Positions 35,422-46,630 of a stretch of DNA of 64,000 bases are shown piece by piece. How positions within the stretch are numbered: position 1 is the stretch's first letter; every line of letters begins with the position of its first letter. Both the position numbers and the translations under genes were made by a program. A model generated the notes under the pieces. The model was not told the DNA's origin. It saw only the letters and a list, made by a program, of their open reading frames with translations, and did no database searches. This DNA is from Zhengitettix transpicula (taxonomy: Eukaryota; Arthropoda; Insecta; Orthoptera; Tetrigidae). The stretch covers positions 164,948,032-165,012,031 of the forward strand of contig CM073591.1 in assembly GCA_037074705.1 (NCBI GenBank), in the 5' to 3' direction.

Positions 35422-35658
35422 TTACTTTTAATTCAACAAATTTTAAAATTAACCCCTGTTTGCCGGCTTGACTGCACCCAGAGCAAGTTCTACGCATTCT
35501 ATAAAATTTCGCAAAAAGCTAGGTGTCCCGTCGAAGGTTACCGTAATTAACTTAGCAGCTTCTGCAACTGACAAATATAGGTCATCATCAAGTACGTCAG
35601 GTTGGGAATCGTCTGAATACCCTGTTCAATTTTGCCCTTCGAAGCTTTTACTTGGCAT
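35410..35658 (-). pseudogene. gag: Gag N-terminal/capsid remnant
   Basis: On the minus strand from ATG at 35658, a stop (TGA, 35628-35626) interrupts. The following stretch includes VAEAAKLITVTFDGTPSFL and FIECVELALG, a pattern seen at the start of errantiviral Gag (F-x-G-x-P, then a helical FI-x-x-VE-x-A). A frameshift in the C run at 35453-35456 moves the next part (LKFVELKVIGKA) to another frame. The zinc knuckle follows almost at once, so most of the capsid domain is deleted. Confidence 0.65.
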
Positions 35659-35798
35659 CTAGTGCCTTTAGACATATGAGACAAAAACCCTCTCAATAAG
35701 GAACTGACTCACCGTTTTAAGATTGAAGGTGTAGGGTACGCCAGGGAAGAATCGCCGCTCTGCTTCCGGAAGTGGATTCGCGTGTCCGCGTTGAGGCC

Positions 35799-36001
35799 TC
35801 GCTCGCCGCCGCGAAGTACTAGAAGAATTCGCTGAGTCTCGTAGCTCTGGAATCTGCTGACCGGTGGTGTCGTCTGTACGTCTCTGCGATGAGATGTAAC
35901 CTCGCCCGCCGATGCGAAGTACTAGAAGAATTCGCTGAGTCTCGTAGCTCTGGAATCTGCTGACCGGTGGTGTCGTCTGTACGTCTCTACGATGAGGTGC
36001 C
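35799..36001 (-). repeat. 103-bp tandem duplication in the retroelement leader
   Basis: The block starting GCGAAGTACTAGAAGAATTC occurs at 35811 and again at 35914 and stays almost identical through TCGTCTGTACGTCTCT. It lies between the 5' LTR and gag, where the leader and packaging signal of such elements normally are. Confidence 0.95.
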
Positions 36002-36247
36002 CAGCTGTTTAAGGCTCCGCGTTAACACTTCTTTGACCTAAAACAGCAATCCCGACTGCATTTCTTGCTCCAACTCAATAGCTACCAGGTCTAGCTAATC
36101 GTCGTAGTCTGAATGCCCCTGAGCGTCGCTCAACTCCACGCGCAGTCGAACGTCCGTCACAACTGTGAATTGGCCATTCTCACAGTGTTAAAGACAATTC
36201 ACTCGCTTCGACTGACCAATGTTGCGTAACACCCACTAGCCTAATAT

Positions 36248-36265
36248 CTCAACGTGCTGCCACCA
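36248..36265 (-). other. Primer-binding site
   Basis: On the minus strand TGGTGGCAGC directly follows the 5' LTR end. TGG pairs with the CCA end of a tRNA. The first ten bases match what I expect for the 3' end of a Leu tRNA with a GCUGCC acceptor strand. The following bases fit less well, so the tRNA assignment is tentative. Confidence 0.65.
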
Positions 36266-36956
36266 TGTAACATTACATCCAACCGCTGGCACCATGTTAC
36301 ATACTTCCAACCGCGGGCGCCATGTAACATCCCGCATGCCATCATGTAACACTCCACCACTGTGAACATGTCACCTTCCAGCAGTTGGAAATGGGAAGTC
36401 CAGATAGATCGTTCACCAACCGAGCTATACCTCCGTTAGCTCACCTGGCTACCGATCTAGAGGATAAAGGAAGAATTAAGAACAGGAAATAGGAAAGTCG
36501 GTAACGTGAGGGTTCGGGTTCAACTAATTGAACCTAGGCGTAGTGGTTGGTGTTTCGCTGCACTTCAGTCAAATAAGAGTTGAAGAAGAATAAAGAGATT
36601 TAATAGTTAGACATAAAATAAAGTAAGACAAACTGGCGGATAGCACCAGGAGCCACCGACCCGTCTGGAGGTTGGATCACGACTGACTTTTCCCAAGAGC
36701 TCAGAACAATTCGAAGACTCCTTTCCCCCTCCCTGATGATTTTAAGTCTCCAATGGGAGAAACTCTTACAGGGTGGAGATTTCTGCTGACGTGTACATGT
36801 CTGCATAAAGTACTTAAAATGCTGACGTCCGTCTAGACGCAGCGTCATCACAGCTGCCCAGGCGCAAGGGGTGAAGACTTATGCCTGCGCCCTCTTAGGT
36901 CCGCTATGCTGAAGAGACGTTATGATAAGAGGGCACGTGTAGACTATTATATTACA
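36266..36956 (-). repeat. 5' LTR of the errantivirus-like element
   Basis: 691 bp, almost identical to the 3' LTR, TG...CA ends, followed on the plus strand by the target duplication ATGG. On the minus strand this is the promoter-side LTR. Confidence 0.95.
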
Positions 36957-36960
36957 ATGG

Positions 36961-37730
36961 TGACGGATGATCATATCTCAATTCATCTATTATTGAGAAA
37001 CCAATCGGTCTGATTATGTTTCCTGGATTGGTTATTTCTTAATTCCTTAGAACTTTTCATGATATAGATTTCAAATATAATGTGCAATTATCATTTTGTA
37101 ATAATAATTATTTGTCTTCAAGAATATAAGATTTGTATTAAATAACTGTTAATTCATAAATTGTTAATTTTTTAAATTTGTCCCAATGGTTTTAATCAGA
37201 CAGAAATTTAAATAATAAACTAATACTTCATTTTCAAAATCTTTAGTTTAGAATTTTGCGTAATCTTTGGCAGTTTGCACATATCTATCTGACGAAGAAA
37301 AAATTTTAAAAGCCATTCACATTTTTATAAGGACCCACATTAAAATTTGTTTTATAAATATATGAATTGAATATATTTAAAAGTTTTAGTTTAAAATTTT
37401 AAAAAAAAAATTATTTGGTAATTCCAGGAAAGAACAAATAGATTTCTGGACGCTGAATATTTGTGAACTCATGATTTGATATTTGAAAATTAATGATTTG
37501 CTTTTAAAAATATTAAATTTATAATTTATTTAATTTACAGATTAATAAAAAATTTAATTGTTAAGATGTAAATGGTTCTGAATTTATTTTCTTTGTATAG
37601 ATGAATATGACAAACTACCGATAGCCCCGCAAAATTCAAATAAAAGATTTTCAAAATGCAGAATTAGTGGTTTTAAATTGCTGGATGATTAAAACATTGG
37701 AGTAAATTACAAAAAGTTAATAATAATTAT
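36961..37730. other. AT-rich sequence, no gene seen
   Basis: Flanking host sequence at the insertion site. No exon was recognised, although the 5' exon of the K2P gene may lie somewhere to the right. Confidence 0.5.
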
Positions 37731-37935
37731 TTCAATAACAAGATAAAATAGCGAAATACAGACAAGAAAAGTGATTATGTCAACTGTACAGTACGCTTGT
37801 GTTGCTCTCGGCTCTAGTGTTTTCTGGCATCTGAAAAAAGGAAAAAGGTTTCCAGAAACGTTTTGTGATATTTATATCACCATTTCTTTTGTCTGTATTT
37901 GTCTATTTTATCTTATTATAAATTTTCAAAACAGA
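37731..37935 (+). mobile_element. Short hammerhead-like retroposon, copy 3, with inverted partial copy
   Basis: The right part follows the family: GGCATCTGAAAA (box 1 degraded, G to A, at 37831-37837), GGAAA-AAGG-TTTCC stem (five perfect pairs), GAAAC at 37855-37859, then TTTTGTGATATTTATATCACC and a tail TGTCTGTATTTGTCTATTTTATC. The left edge (GATAAAATAGCGAAATACAGAC) is the reverse complement of that tail, giving a fold-back structure. Confidence 0.7.
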
Positions 37936-38560
37936 AGTGTTATATTTTCATTTCAATAAATATTTTATCATGAAAGGATTAAAATTATAGTCCTCTTATA
38001 TAAAGATAAAACGATATATTAAACCAATGACAATATAATTAATGTAACATAGCCGTAAGTCATAATTCTTTATTAATTAAAATATACATTTATTACAATA
38101 CTCAAAATGTTTCCTCCTTATGATTAACAAAAGAATAATTTAATTGATTTAATTGATTAAACAGAATAATTTGGACTACTTGTAACAACATCTAGGACTG
38201 ATTAGTTTTACGATCGTATTTATAATTTATTAAAGTCACCATATAAAACTTTATAGAAATTTTCGACGTCCTAGTGGTCATATTCATCTCTATTTTTCGT
38301 GGTGGGCGGCTTGTGCGAGCCCTCCACCAAACTACTTTGGTCATTTATACAGCTAAGAATAATAAAAGAATTATATTTTTCCTAAAGGTGTCCATACTTC
38401 TATCCTATGGGATATCAGTTAATGTTACTAATTGTATTTAGTGTGGTGCACAAATTTACGGGATGAAAAATTTTACCATGAAGTATCAGAGTAATCGCGG
38501 TTTATTGAACACGAGTTCGAACAGAAAGATGCGGATAAGATGCAAGGAGAAAATTAATAA
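37936..38560. other. AT-rich spacer, no gene seen
   Basis: Nothing recognised. Confidence 0.5.
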
Positions 38561-38563
38561 ACA

Positions 38564-38655
38564 CCTGTGGTGTAGGGGTCAGCGTGACTGCCTCACTTCA
38601 CAGAGGGCCCGTGTTCGAATACCAGCGAGGGCATGGATGTGTGTGTTCGTGAGAA
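38564..38655 (+). mobile_element. tRNA-derived SINE head
   Basis: A-box-like TGGTGTAGGGG at 38568-38578 and B-box-like GTTCGAATACC at 38613-38623, about 35 bp apart, are the internal Pol III promoter of a tRNA-related SINE. The sequence does not fold as a functional tRNA. It continues into GGCATGGATGTGTGTGTTCG, a body segment. The 3' end is not defined. Confidence 0.75.
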
Positions 38656-40200
38656 AAACTCGTCAAATCAGTCCCCCGACTAGAAAAGTTATTTTCCCGA
38701 TTACAGCTGTTGTTGCGACTGAACATAAATCAATATAAAAAAATTAATGAGGTGGTCACAGTATTTAGTACGGCAGTACAGTAAGACAGTAAAAGGTTGA
38801 AAACAGTCTGCCTGCTGAAGTTAATCCTAACATAACTAACCGAAGTGTCTGGGGTTATGGGATTCGTAATTCAAAACCAGAGAGAGAAGAAGGCATCCCT
38901 TTGAGTGGCCTCCTCCGACTCTTTTTTATGGTTCCACATACGTGAGTTATTTTCTGAGACACTAACTTCACATATATTTTTATGCCTCCAAAATTTCTCG
39001 TTTTAAGTAATAGTCTACATGATGGTCATCTACATAGTGATGTCTACCTCTTCTTATAACATGGGAAGGGAGGGGGGGAGAAGGACAAATACGTACCACA
39101 AGGATTACCTCTTTTACCTGCGATTTATGGAATCCTCGTTTATTCTTCACATGGTAAGTAGTAATACCAAAGAATATATTCTGTTGCTCCATAATGTATA
39201 CAGTATATTTCGTTCTCAATTTCAATCAAACGCGTACTTTGATCTGAGGTGTACATGCTGGAAAATAAATATATGGCGTTTTCTGTAACTTTGTTTTCAG
39301 TGATAAATAGAAGTGATTGAGATTTTATTTGAGAAACTTTTGATAATAGACGCAACAAATAATGTTTCTTCAATCCTATTAGACCAAACATTACGAGTTT
39401 CAAAAATATTTAACTGATGGCCTGAGACCCGAAATAACTACTTGAAACATTTAATTACGTATATAAAATAATAATTATAGTTAGTTTATTTTAGGAATCT
39501 AATTGAAGTAATTAATTTATTATTTTATGGGTGATAAATAAAGTGCTGAGGTCGCGTAGTGTCAAGTAGCTGCAGACGGGGAGGCAAAGTAGAACTGTAC
39601 CCAGGATTGGAGAAAGCCTAAGCTGCGTATAGGTTTTTATTTTTGGCTCATGGACCAGGCTAAATCTGCAGCAAATATGGGGGCGGAGGGAAACACTAAG
39701 GTGATGTGATTGGTAGAAAGAATTCTGCCACGCTTCCCTTGGGATGGAGGTCCAACCCGATCAGTGGTGGAGATGAAAAGATGCCCTACCAAGTGGAAAA
39801 ATTAGGGTGGATTAGAAACAGCATCCAAATAAACGATTTATGGCGAATGTTAGAGGTCCTAGGGTGGGGAGGGCAAACCGCGACATATGCATGCGGTAGA
39901 TCGTTCTAATTATAATAATAAATTCAGTTATTTATTTATTATTATTTTTATATATTCCATCAGTAAAATCATAAATAAATTTACTGGTGGGCGCTCAACC
40001 AAGAATAAGGTGTGAGCAACAAAAAGATTAATCAAGTGTGTTTTTATAAATATATTTATATTTTATAAATATAAATATATTTATATCCATAGAATGTTTC
40101 AATTAACGCTTTGGTGCATGTGTAGCCTGATTTTTAAAAAATTTCACTGACTTTGCTAAAAAAAATAATCAAACTTCAACGTATTGAAGATGGAAACTGG
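38656..40200. other. Unassigned sequence with a GC-richer block near 39.55-39.90 kb
   Basis: 39550-39905 is GC-richer and carries a 67-codon frame (39706-39909) without recognised motif, perhaps transposon debris. A near-palindromic TATAAATATATTTATA run lies at about 40045-40090. Confidence 0.4.
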
Positions 40201-40212
40201 TCTACACAGGCA

Positions 40213-40398
40213 ATTTTACTAAAATTAAAAGTAAAGAATTTCCTCTACAATTCTGTAGACCTCATAAGTTGCGAGTCATACATAAAACTAATACAAGAAA
40301 ACCCACATGATTTTTTTAGTTTTCATGTAATACTCGTAACAAATGAGGTCTACAAGGATGTAGAGGAATCGTTTTGTTTTTAATTTTATAGGAATTTT
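40213..40398. repeat. Long imperfect hairpin (inverted repeat, arms about 75 bp)
   Basis: The left arm (core 40236-40290) and the reverse complement of the right arm (core 40318-40370) share CCTCTACA, TGTAGACCTCAT, ACGAGT/GCGAGT and AAAACTA blocks in order, with roughly 80% identity by eye. Weaker pairing extends outward. The loop is about 25 nt. It could be an inverted-repeat transposon, an inverted duplication or a hairpin RNA precursor. Confidence 0.65.
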
Positions 40399-43300
40399 TG
40401 AATATTATAATTACTGTCCTAAAATAAATATTATATAAGTATATGACTGTAATATTTTAAATTAATATAAGTTGTTCCGTATGATTACTATATTACATAT
40501 AAATTATTATATATAAAAAATAATTCCTAAACCATTTTGAAAATATCCCATTTTATTTCCTTTGCTTCATAAACATGTAAGCAATTGATTGATGGTCGGA
40601 TCTGAAAGGCGAAACTTTGATGCTCCAACGGCAGTTATTTATCAAGAAAATATATATCCACCGATTTTTGATAGGCGGTCTGCTGGTGTTTGTTGTGGAG
40701 GTAAGCGTGGAGGGAAGGTTGTTTGGTTTGCGCCCTAGTAAATCAGGCCTAGCCGGCACCTGCGTAAAACTTGCTATTGTTTGCTGCTGGGAAGCGTGCT
40801 CACAAATAAAGTGAGCGAGCCAAAGCGCTTTGTAAAGCTGCGGCCCGACTCAAATTTTCGCGTATTGTACCAATGCCATCGCCATTTCCCAATATGAAGA
40901 CGGAAACGAGCTCATAACTCACAGCCAATAATTTTATATTTACAGAATATCGGACTGCATTCACAACCTATCACTTATTTTATTTCAGCTCGGTTTACTG
41001 CTGGGTTTGGAGCCATTTCATGGTTCCATTAAATTCTAGGAAAGATTATGTTATATACACACTACATGTTATGTTATGTGAAACTAGTAGCAAGATAAGA
41101 CAACTTAAGTTATCTATGTAAGATTAAAAGTTTCTCTTAAGTCATACTCGCATAAAAAGCTTATTCTTATGAGATATTTTTACAAGCACGAAAACCGAAA
41201 TAAATTCGACAACATCTGTATAGCTCACCAAGGAAAAATTAATTTTAGTCTAAAAAGCAAAATGATAAAGTTCAGACTTTTAACGGATTTAAAACAAATA
41301 TTGGCCGTTTTACGTTACGAGTCTCATAATCATATTATTATGTTTGTGGGGAAGCATTATAGAAAAAATTATAGTTTAAATAATCCCATAATGAAAATTT
41401 CAAATTTGGTTAATGCTTGAGATAGTGATTTATTGAATGAAATTACCAGAATTATTAATGTTGCATAAAGATAACATTTTGATTTAGAAATGACTTTATC
41501 AGTAACAGATAAATATTAAATGATTTCGTGGAGACCAGATTCGATTCCATTTCTATGATACCTTCTAATTATTTCTGAGATTAAATTGTGTATTCAAGTC
41601 TTCTCTCCACAAATAAAATTAATCCGCAACGTATATACGAAAACCAACATTACGCTAATAAGCGTAATTTTTCTGCCCATCCGCCACCCTCAGGAGGGGA
41701 GTAGAGTTTGGTATCATTGGATGCCCCCTTTTGGAGACGAACAAAAATACATTACAAACTTTTTTGATACGATGGTTAGCTTTCGAGATATTTTAATGTA
41801 ATCAGGTGAATATATCTGTAATGTATTAACTTAATATGTGAATCATCCTTGTTGTAGTGCCATAAATAGGACTAATTTTTTTTAAATAATTGCTTATTAC
41901 AAATAACACAAAATATAATCTTTGAAATACATCTCTGTAATTGTAGTTAAATTATTATAATATTAACTAAAATGTTTAGGACATTAAAACGGGAGAAACG
42001 TGGAAATCGAGAAGGTTCGAATACGCGCCGCAGTGATGACCATCTGAAAGGCAACTGATTATACAAAATTCTAGGAGGTAGGTGTCTCATTTAGAACGTG
42101 ACATATACTATGAGTGAAATAAATAGTTAACTATATACAATACAAATATTTGTGAACTGTGTACATAGTGTAAAAGAATGCAGTAGTATGTCTGTAAAAT
42201 TAAGTTATCTTATTGCACCCGAATGTTACAATATTAATTTTTAATTGAATTAAGATGTCGACCAGTTGAATATTTGTTACTTCACTTCATTGGACTAAAT
42301 TAATTATTTAGTCCTACAAAGTACTCCAAGAGTATTAGTCTTATTTATGACATTGTTCTTGTAATTAACTAACATGATACATCTATAATAACATTAACAG
42401 AACTACCTGGTATTACTTTTGAATCACCTAAGATACAACAATTTTCAATTAAAATAATTAGCTGGAATGATGGACAATGTGAACATGATATCTCTAGAAA
42501 CTAGGAATATTACACGAATTAAATGTCATTCGCAAGGTGGGAAAGCTAAAAATTAATTATAAAGAACAAACATTTGAACAATTATAAATATATCGTAGAT
42601 AAAAATATACGAGAAAAATTATATTAATACATATACCTTAATAAAGCAATGGATAAAAAATTCCAAGTTTAAATCAATGTAGGCCTTCTATAAAAACTCA
42701 AACTGAGATCTATTCGGATAGGGTTCAGAGAAGAAGGTTCAAATGGTTATCCACATACTGAAAACTGTAAACATGACGGGAAGAAAGAAGTTAAGTTCAA
42801 TGGCAGAAATAAATGGCGACAGTGTAGAAACTCATTAAATATAACGAAACTAACCGTTTCCAATAATTATGTTATTTGATAGTCTCAATTAAGAACAAAC
42901 ACATTACTCTGATCAGTTGTTATTAAGCCAGTAATTTATTAAAAAAATTGAGATAAGCATGTGAACAGAGTTTCCAAAAGCATACATTTAGAAGTAAATA
43001 GATTAAAAGTCTGCGAGTAGTATTATCTCTCCTTTCTTTGCCACTAGGCTGCTTCTTACTGTGAAGTTCATGGAAACCAGTCACATTGTAAAATCATCAG
43101 TCTTTCCTCCAGCAATAATACTCTATGAACCTTGGCCAAAATATTTTATCAACTCATCAAACGAATGTAAGTAAACAGCTAGGTCATCCAGGGTTTTTGT
43201 GTCGTAGACTGTGTACTGAATATAGAGCGGGGAGGCCTTGGCACGGAGACCAGGCTTTATTCCTCTCCAGAATAGCTCACCGCTTGCTTAACATTCCTCA

Positions 43301-44362
43301 TTATCTTCTGGCCTACGAGATCTCCCACCTTATAATTCAAGGACACCCAAAAAAAATATATCTTATATAACAGTTTCCATACGTAAAAAAACTAATAATA
43401 TCAAATCTCTTGATTGTGAGCCCGAGTGACAGGACTTCTATATATATTACATTTAATTAATATAAATGTGGATAGAATAAGAAAACTAATTAAAATAATA
43501 ATTTTTCGTCATCAGGAAACAAATCTTTATACACGGATTATTTAATATTCTATTTGTTGAATAATTCAGACTGAATTTATTGTATGAGTGGTTGCAACCC
43601 AAAATATATCCTCAGTACACAGTACTTATTTATTGTGTAGCCTTTAAACTAAAAATCAACACCTGATTTAAATATATTATATTCATTTGTAACTAAAGGT
43701 TAGACTATGTAACATTCATTAAAAATATTACGCTCAAAAAGCATACCATTACTCTATTAAATAGTAATAAAGAGAAAGATGCTATAAAAATCTCATGGGG
43801 AGTAATTCAGGTCGACATCAAAGAGCAATCGTCGTAAAAATATACACTTGGGACAAAGGAGTCGAGAAAGTGGACGAAATGAATCAGATAAGGGAAAGTA
43901 AATTGCAAATTACTCAATTTAGTCGAGAAAATTTATCGTGCATTAAGTAAGCTCTTGGTAAATGTTTATTTATATCACATTTGGTCAAAACGTATACAAA
44001 ATTTCTTCATCTTGTTTATCTTGATAATATTCGTCTTTACTAAATTGGTCAGATATATATTGGTGTCTTTAATTATAATATGATTCTAATTTGGAAGCAA
44101 GGTAAGAAATATTTCCGTTGTAACACCTACTGGATAAATAAAGAAATATACAGAATATTCCATATTCGAATGATGCTTCAGAATTGAAACTAAGTGTTGC
44201 ACACATTTACAATATTAAACATTTCAACCATATGACGAAAAACGTTTACGTTAACTTATTTTTAATATTCTATCTATATATATATAATTATTAAATATGG
44301 AATTAATATATATAATAGGATTTTCATATCACTGTGACGCTTAATCAAGTGATTCTAAGTTA

Positions 44363-44399
<37 letters not shown>

Positions 44400-45140
44400 T
44401 AAAACCACAAGCAGTTAGCGAACTGAAAATAAATCTATTTATGTTGCATATGTTTAACTTATTCTGCCTGATATATAATTACACATGTTAATATTTTGAA
44501 TCCCAAAGTATATACGTTACTCAGTCCCAAGTATATAAATAAATATTTCATATAATTTAGTAGATTGCCTAATAAACTTTCGACAACCTATACAGTCAGT
44601 TTCGAACATCACATCTGTTTGGTCACGAATAATTACTTTATGTTTCAACACAGATGAGTAGTTATACATTTAATTTTTTGATATAAAGCTAAATTTAATT
44701 TCATAAATCATATTATTTGGAAAAATTTTCCTAATTTAGTACTTAATATATGTATATATTTTTATGAATAATATTTTCTGTTTTTATTTTTGTTGATATC
44801 ATGACAATCAAATTTAATAAAAACAAATTTGGACTAAAATAAATGTATATATTTCTAACAATATTCATTGTTACGTTCAATGAGATGAAGTGAAGTGCTT
44901 TACTCAGAATTATGTACTACATAAAAGAAAACGGGAAGAAAATTTTTTTATTATTACATCGAAAAATAATAGGACTATAATGTTAGTAATTACAGTATAT
45001 ATAGCCGCAATCGAAGTTATCCAATTACCTTTATTATTGTTAAATGAACTCTTATTATGGAAACAACTGTAAAATGAGAAACACGTCAGTTAAAAATTTT
45101 TTTTCTTTATATCTAAACTGAAACGAATAATAAGAAAGAA
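40399..45140. other. AT-rich sequence, no gene seen
   Basis: GC-richer patches at 40600-40860 and 43130-43330 have short unrecognised frames. A (TA)n tract lies at 44368-44397. No exon or known repeat family was recognised. Confidence 0.45.
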
Positions 45141-45141
45141 T

Positions 45142-45395
45142 GAATAAGAAAGATAACCAATTCAGACAAAAAGGGTAATATAAATACCTCACAACGTTTC
45201 TAGGATCCTTGTACCTTTCGTCAGGTGCTAAGGAGAGCCATGAACAACTTCTTTCGTGTGTTGTCAACTGACAAGTGCAGTTGTGTTTCTGTAGGCTCCT
45301 TCTAGCACCTGACGAAAGGGTCAAGGATCCCAGAAACGTTGTGTGGTATTTATATTACCCTTTTTATCTTAATTGGCTGTCTGTCTCATTCATAT
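45142..45395. mobile_element. Two head-to-head copies of the short hammerhead-like retroposon (fold-back)
   Basis: The left copy is on the minus strand: tail GAATAAGAAAGATAACC, GAAAC at 45200-45196, CTGACGA at 45224-45218. It is 5'-truncated after the GGTGCTAAGG region. The right copy is on the plus strand: CAACTGACAAGTGCAGTTGT, CTGACGA at 45309-45315, stem GGG...CCC, GAAAC at 45333-45337, GGTATTTATATTACCC, tail. The two form arms of about 90 bp. A 90-codon frame on the minus strand is a by-product. Confidence 0.85.
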
Positions 45396-46265
45396 TTTGT
45401 TTCATTTAAATAATAATATAATATTACAATAATAATAATAATAAGATAATGTGCATTAAAAGAAAGATGAAATGAAAATATCAAATTCGTGGGATATGAA
45501 AGCAGATATCAAGATTTGTTCAACAAAATATTCTGGGTATCCATAGGAAGAATTAAGTAAATTCGAGTTTAGGTCCAGCATATCTCTACTTGTCTTATCT
45601 GAACCTAAGACATTCAAGAAGACATTGAGAAGAGGAATTGCATTTACTTGCTATTTATTTACATTGTATCTAGTATTTGACGAAATGATATACTACGCTA
45701 TCTCAACACGTTTCATTCCTCCGAAGCAAAGATTCGACTATTAATTGATACGACAAAATATGTATATGCAAATTGATATGAAAGAAGTCTCGCAGTCAAT
45801 AAAATCTCCATCTCTGGAGAAAAATGCATTTAATTGGATAAAGCTCCACCGTGCGTCCCTGTCACAGCCACTTGGAAATGTCAGGCCTGAGTAATCCTAT
45901 CAACTATTTTAAGAAACGACGGGACAACACTTTTCCATAAATCTAGGAGAGGATTTTCAGTACGGCAAATAGCTCAAATTAAAAATCAATATCAAATCTA
46001 AAGATGCAGTATATCATCAGTAATAATGAAACCATAGAATTTTAATTTGTATTACAGTGTTTTAATTCAAGTTTTTAAATTAATTTATGGTTACCGCTAC
46101 TTACAAATATATTTAAAATTCTAATACTTTTGCTGCTCTGATTTAAACATGCGTGTATATTGAATTTACTGCTTAGAAATTTAAATTATTCCAGTAAATA
46201 AAATAGTACAGTATTAGGGGATTCTAAGCCGGCGTCAACTGAATTCCTGTCCGTCTCACATTTAT
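45396..46265. other. AT-rich spacer, no gene seen
   Basis: Nothing recognised. Confidence 0.5.
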
Positions 46266-46269
46266 TTCG

Positions 46270-46630
46270 CATTCTGACGGACCAATTTTGATGAAAAATG
46301 ACACCGCTGTTATACAGATCCGAAGGAACGTTCTTCGCGACATAAAACTGTCATCCGCCATCTTGGGTCAAAATTGCGGATGTTCTAAATTCTTTATTAT
46401 ATTCAGTGTTCTCAATAAAACGATCGGTCTGATTGTGATTCAATTTCATACCGTTGCTGTATAGAAATCGCATCAAGCTGACACCTGCCGTCTCGAGGTA
46501 GCATGGCGGACGTTTCAAAATCTTGATTTTCACGGGAAAACTGCAGGACCGATGAAACTTTATATCGCTGTTACATAGAGGCTGTAACCGTCATGTTGCA
46601 AAACACGATTTAACTGCTACATCAAGGCTT
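46270..46630. repeat. Degenerate tandem repeat (about 110-145 bp units)
   Basis: GACCAATTTTGATGAAA, GCTGTTATACAG and CCGCCATCTTGG recur in diverged form: GCTGTATAGAAA near 46454, GCTGTTACATAGAGG near 46566, and GGCGGACGTTTC in place of the ATGGCGG-type phrase. The style is typical of transposon internal repeats in arthropods. No protein. Confidence 0.45.

Larger units (their letters stand above)
30226..36960 (-). mobile_element. Errantivirus-like (gypsy/Metaviridae) LTR retrotransposon, complete but defective
   Basis: The element spans 30230-36956, flanked by the target duplication ATGG (30226-30229 and 36957-36960). LTRs begin TGTAA and end TTACA. Order on the minus strand: 5' LTR, leader, gag remnant, zinc knuckle-protease frame, protease-RT junction fused to integrase, pol C-terminal remnant with a tandem repeat, 3' half of env, polypurine tract, 3' LTR. 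Reverse transcriptase and RNase H are absent. LTR copies differ at about three positions, so insertion is recent relative to the internal decay. Confidence 0.95.

Noticed and set aside
38564..38640. Functional tRNA gene
   Set aside because: A and B boxes are present, but acceptor and anticodon stems do not form. It is a SINE head.
45055..45324. 89-codon minus frame
   Set aside because: Lies within the fold-back pair of short retroposons and shows no protein motif.
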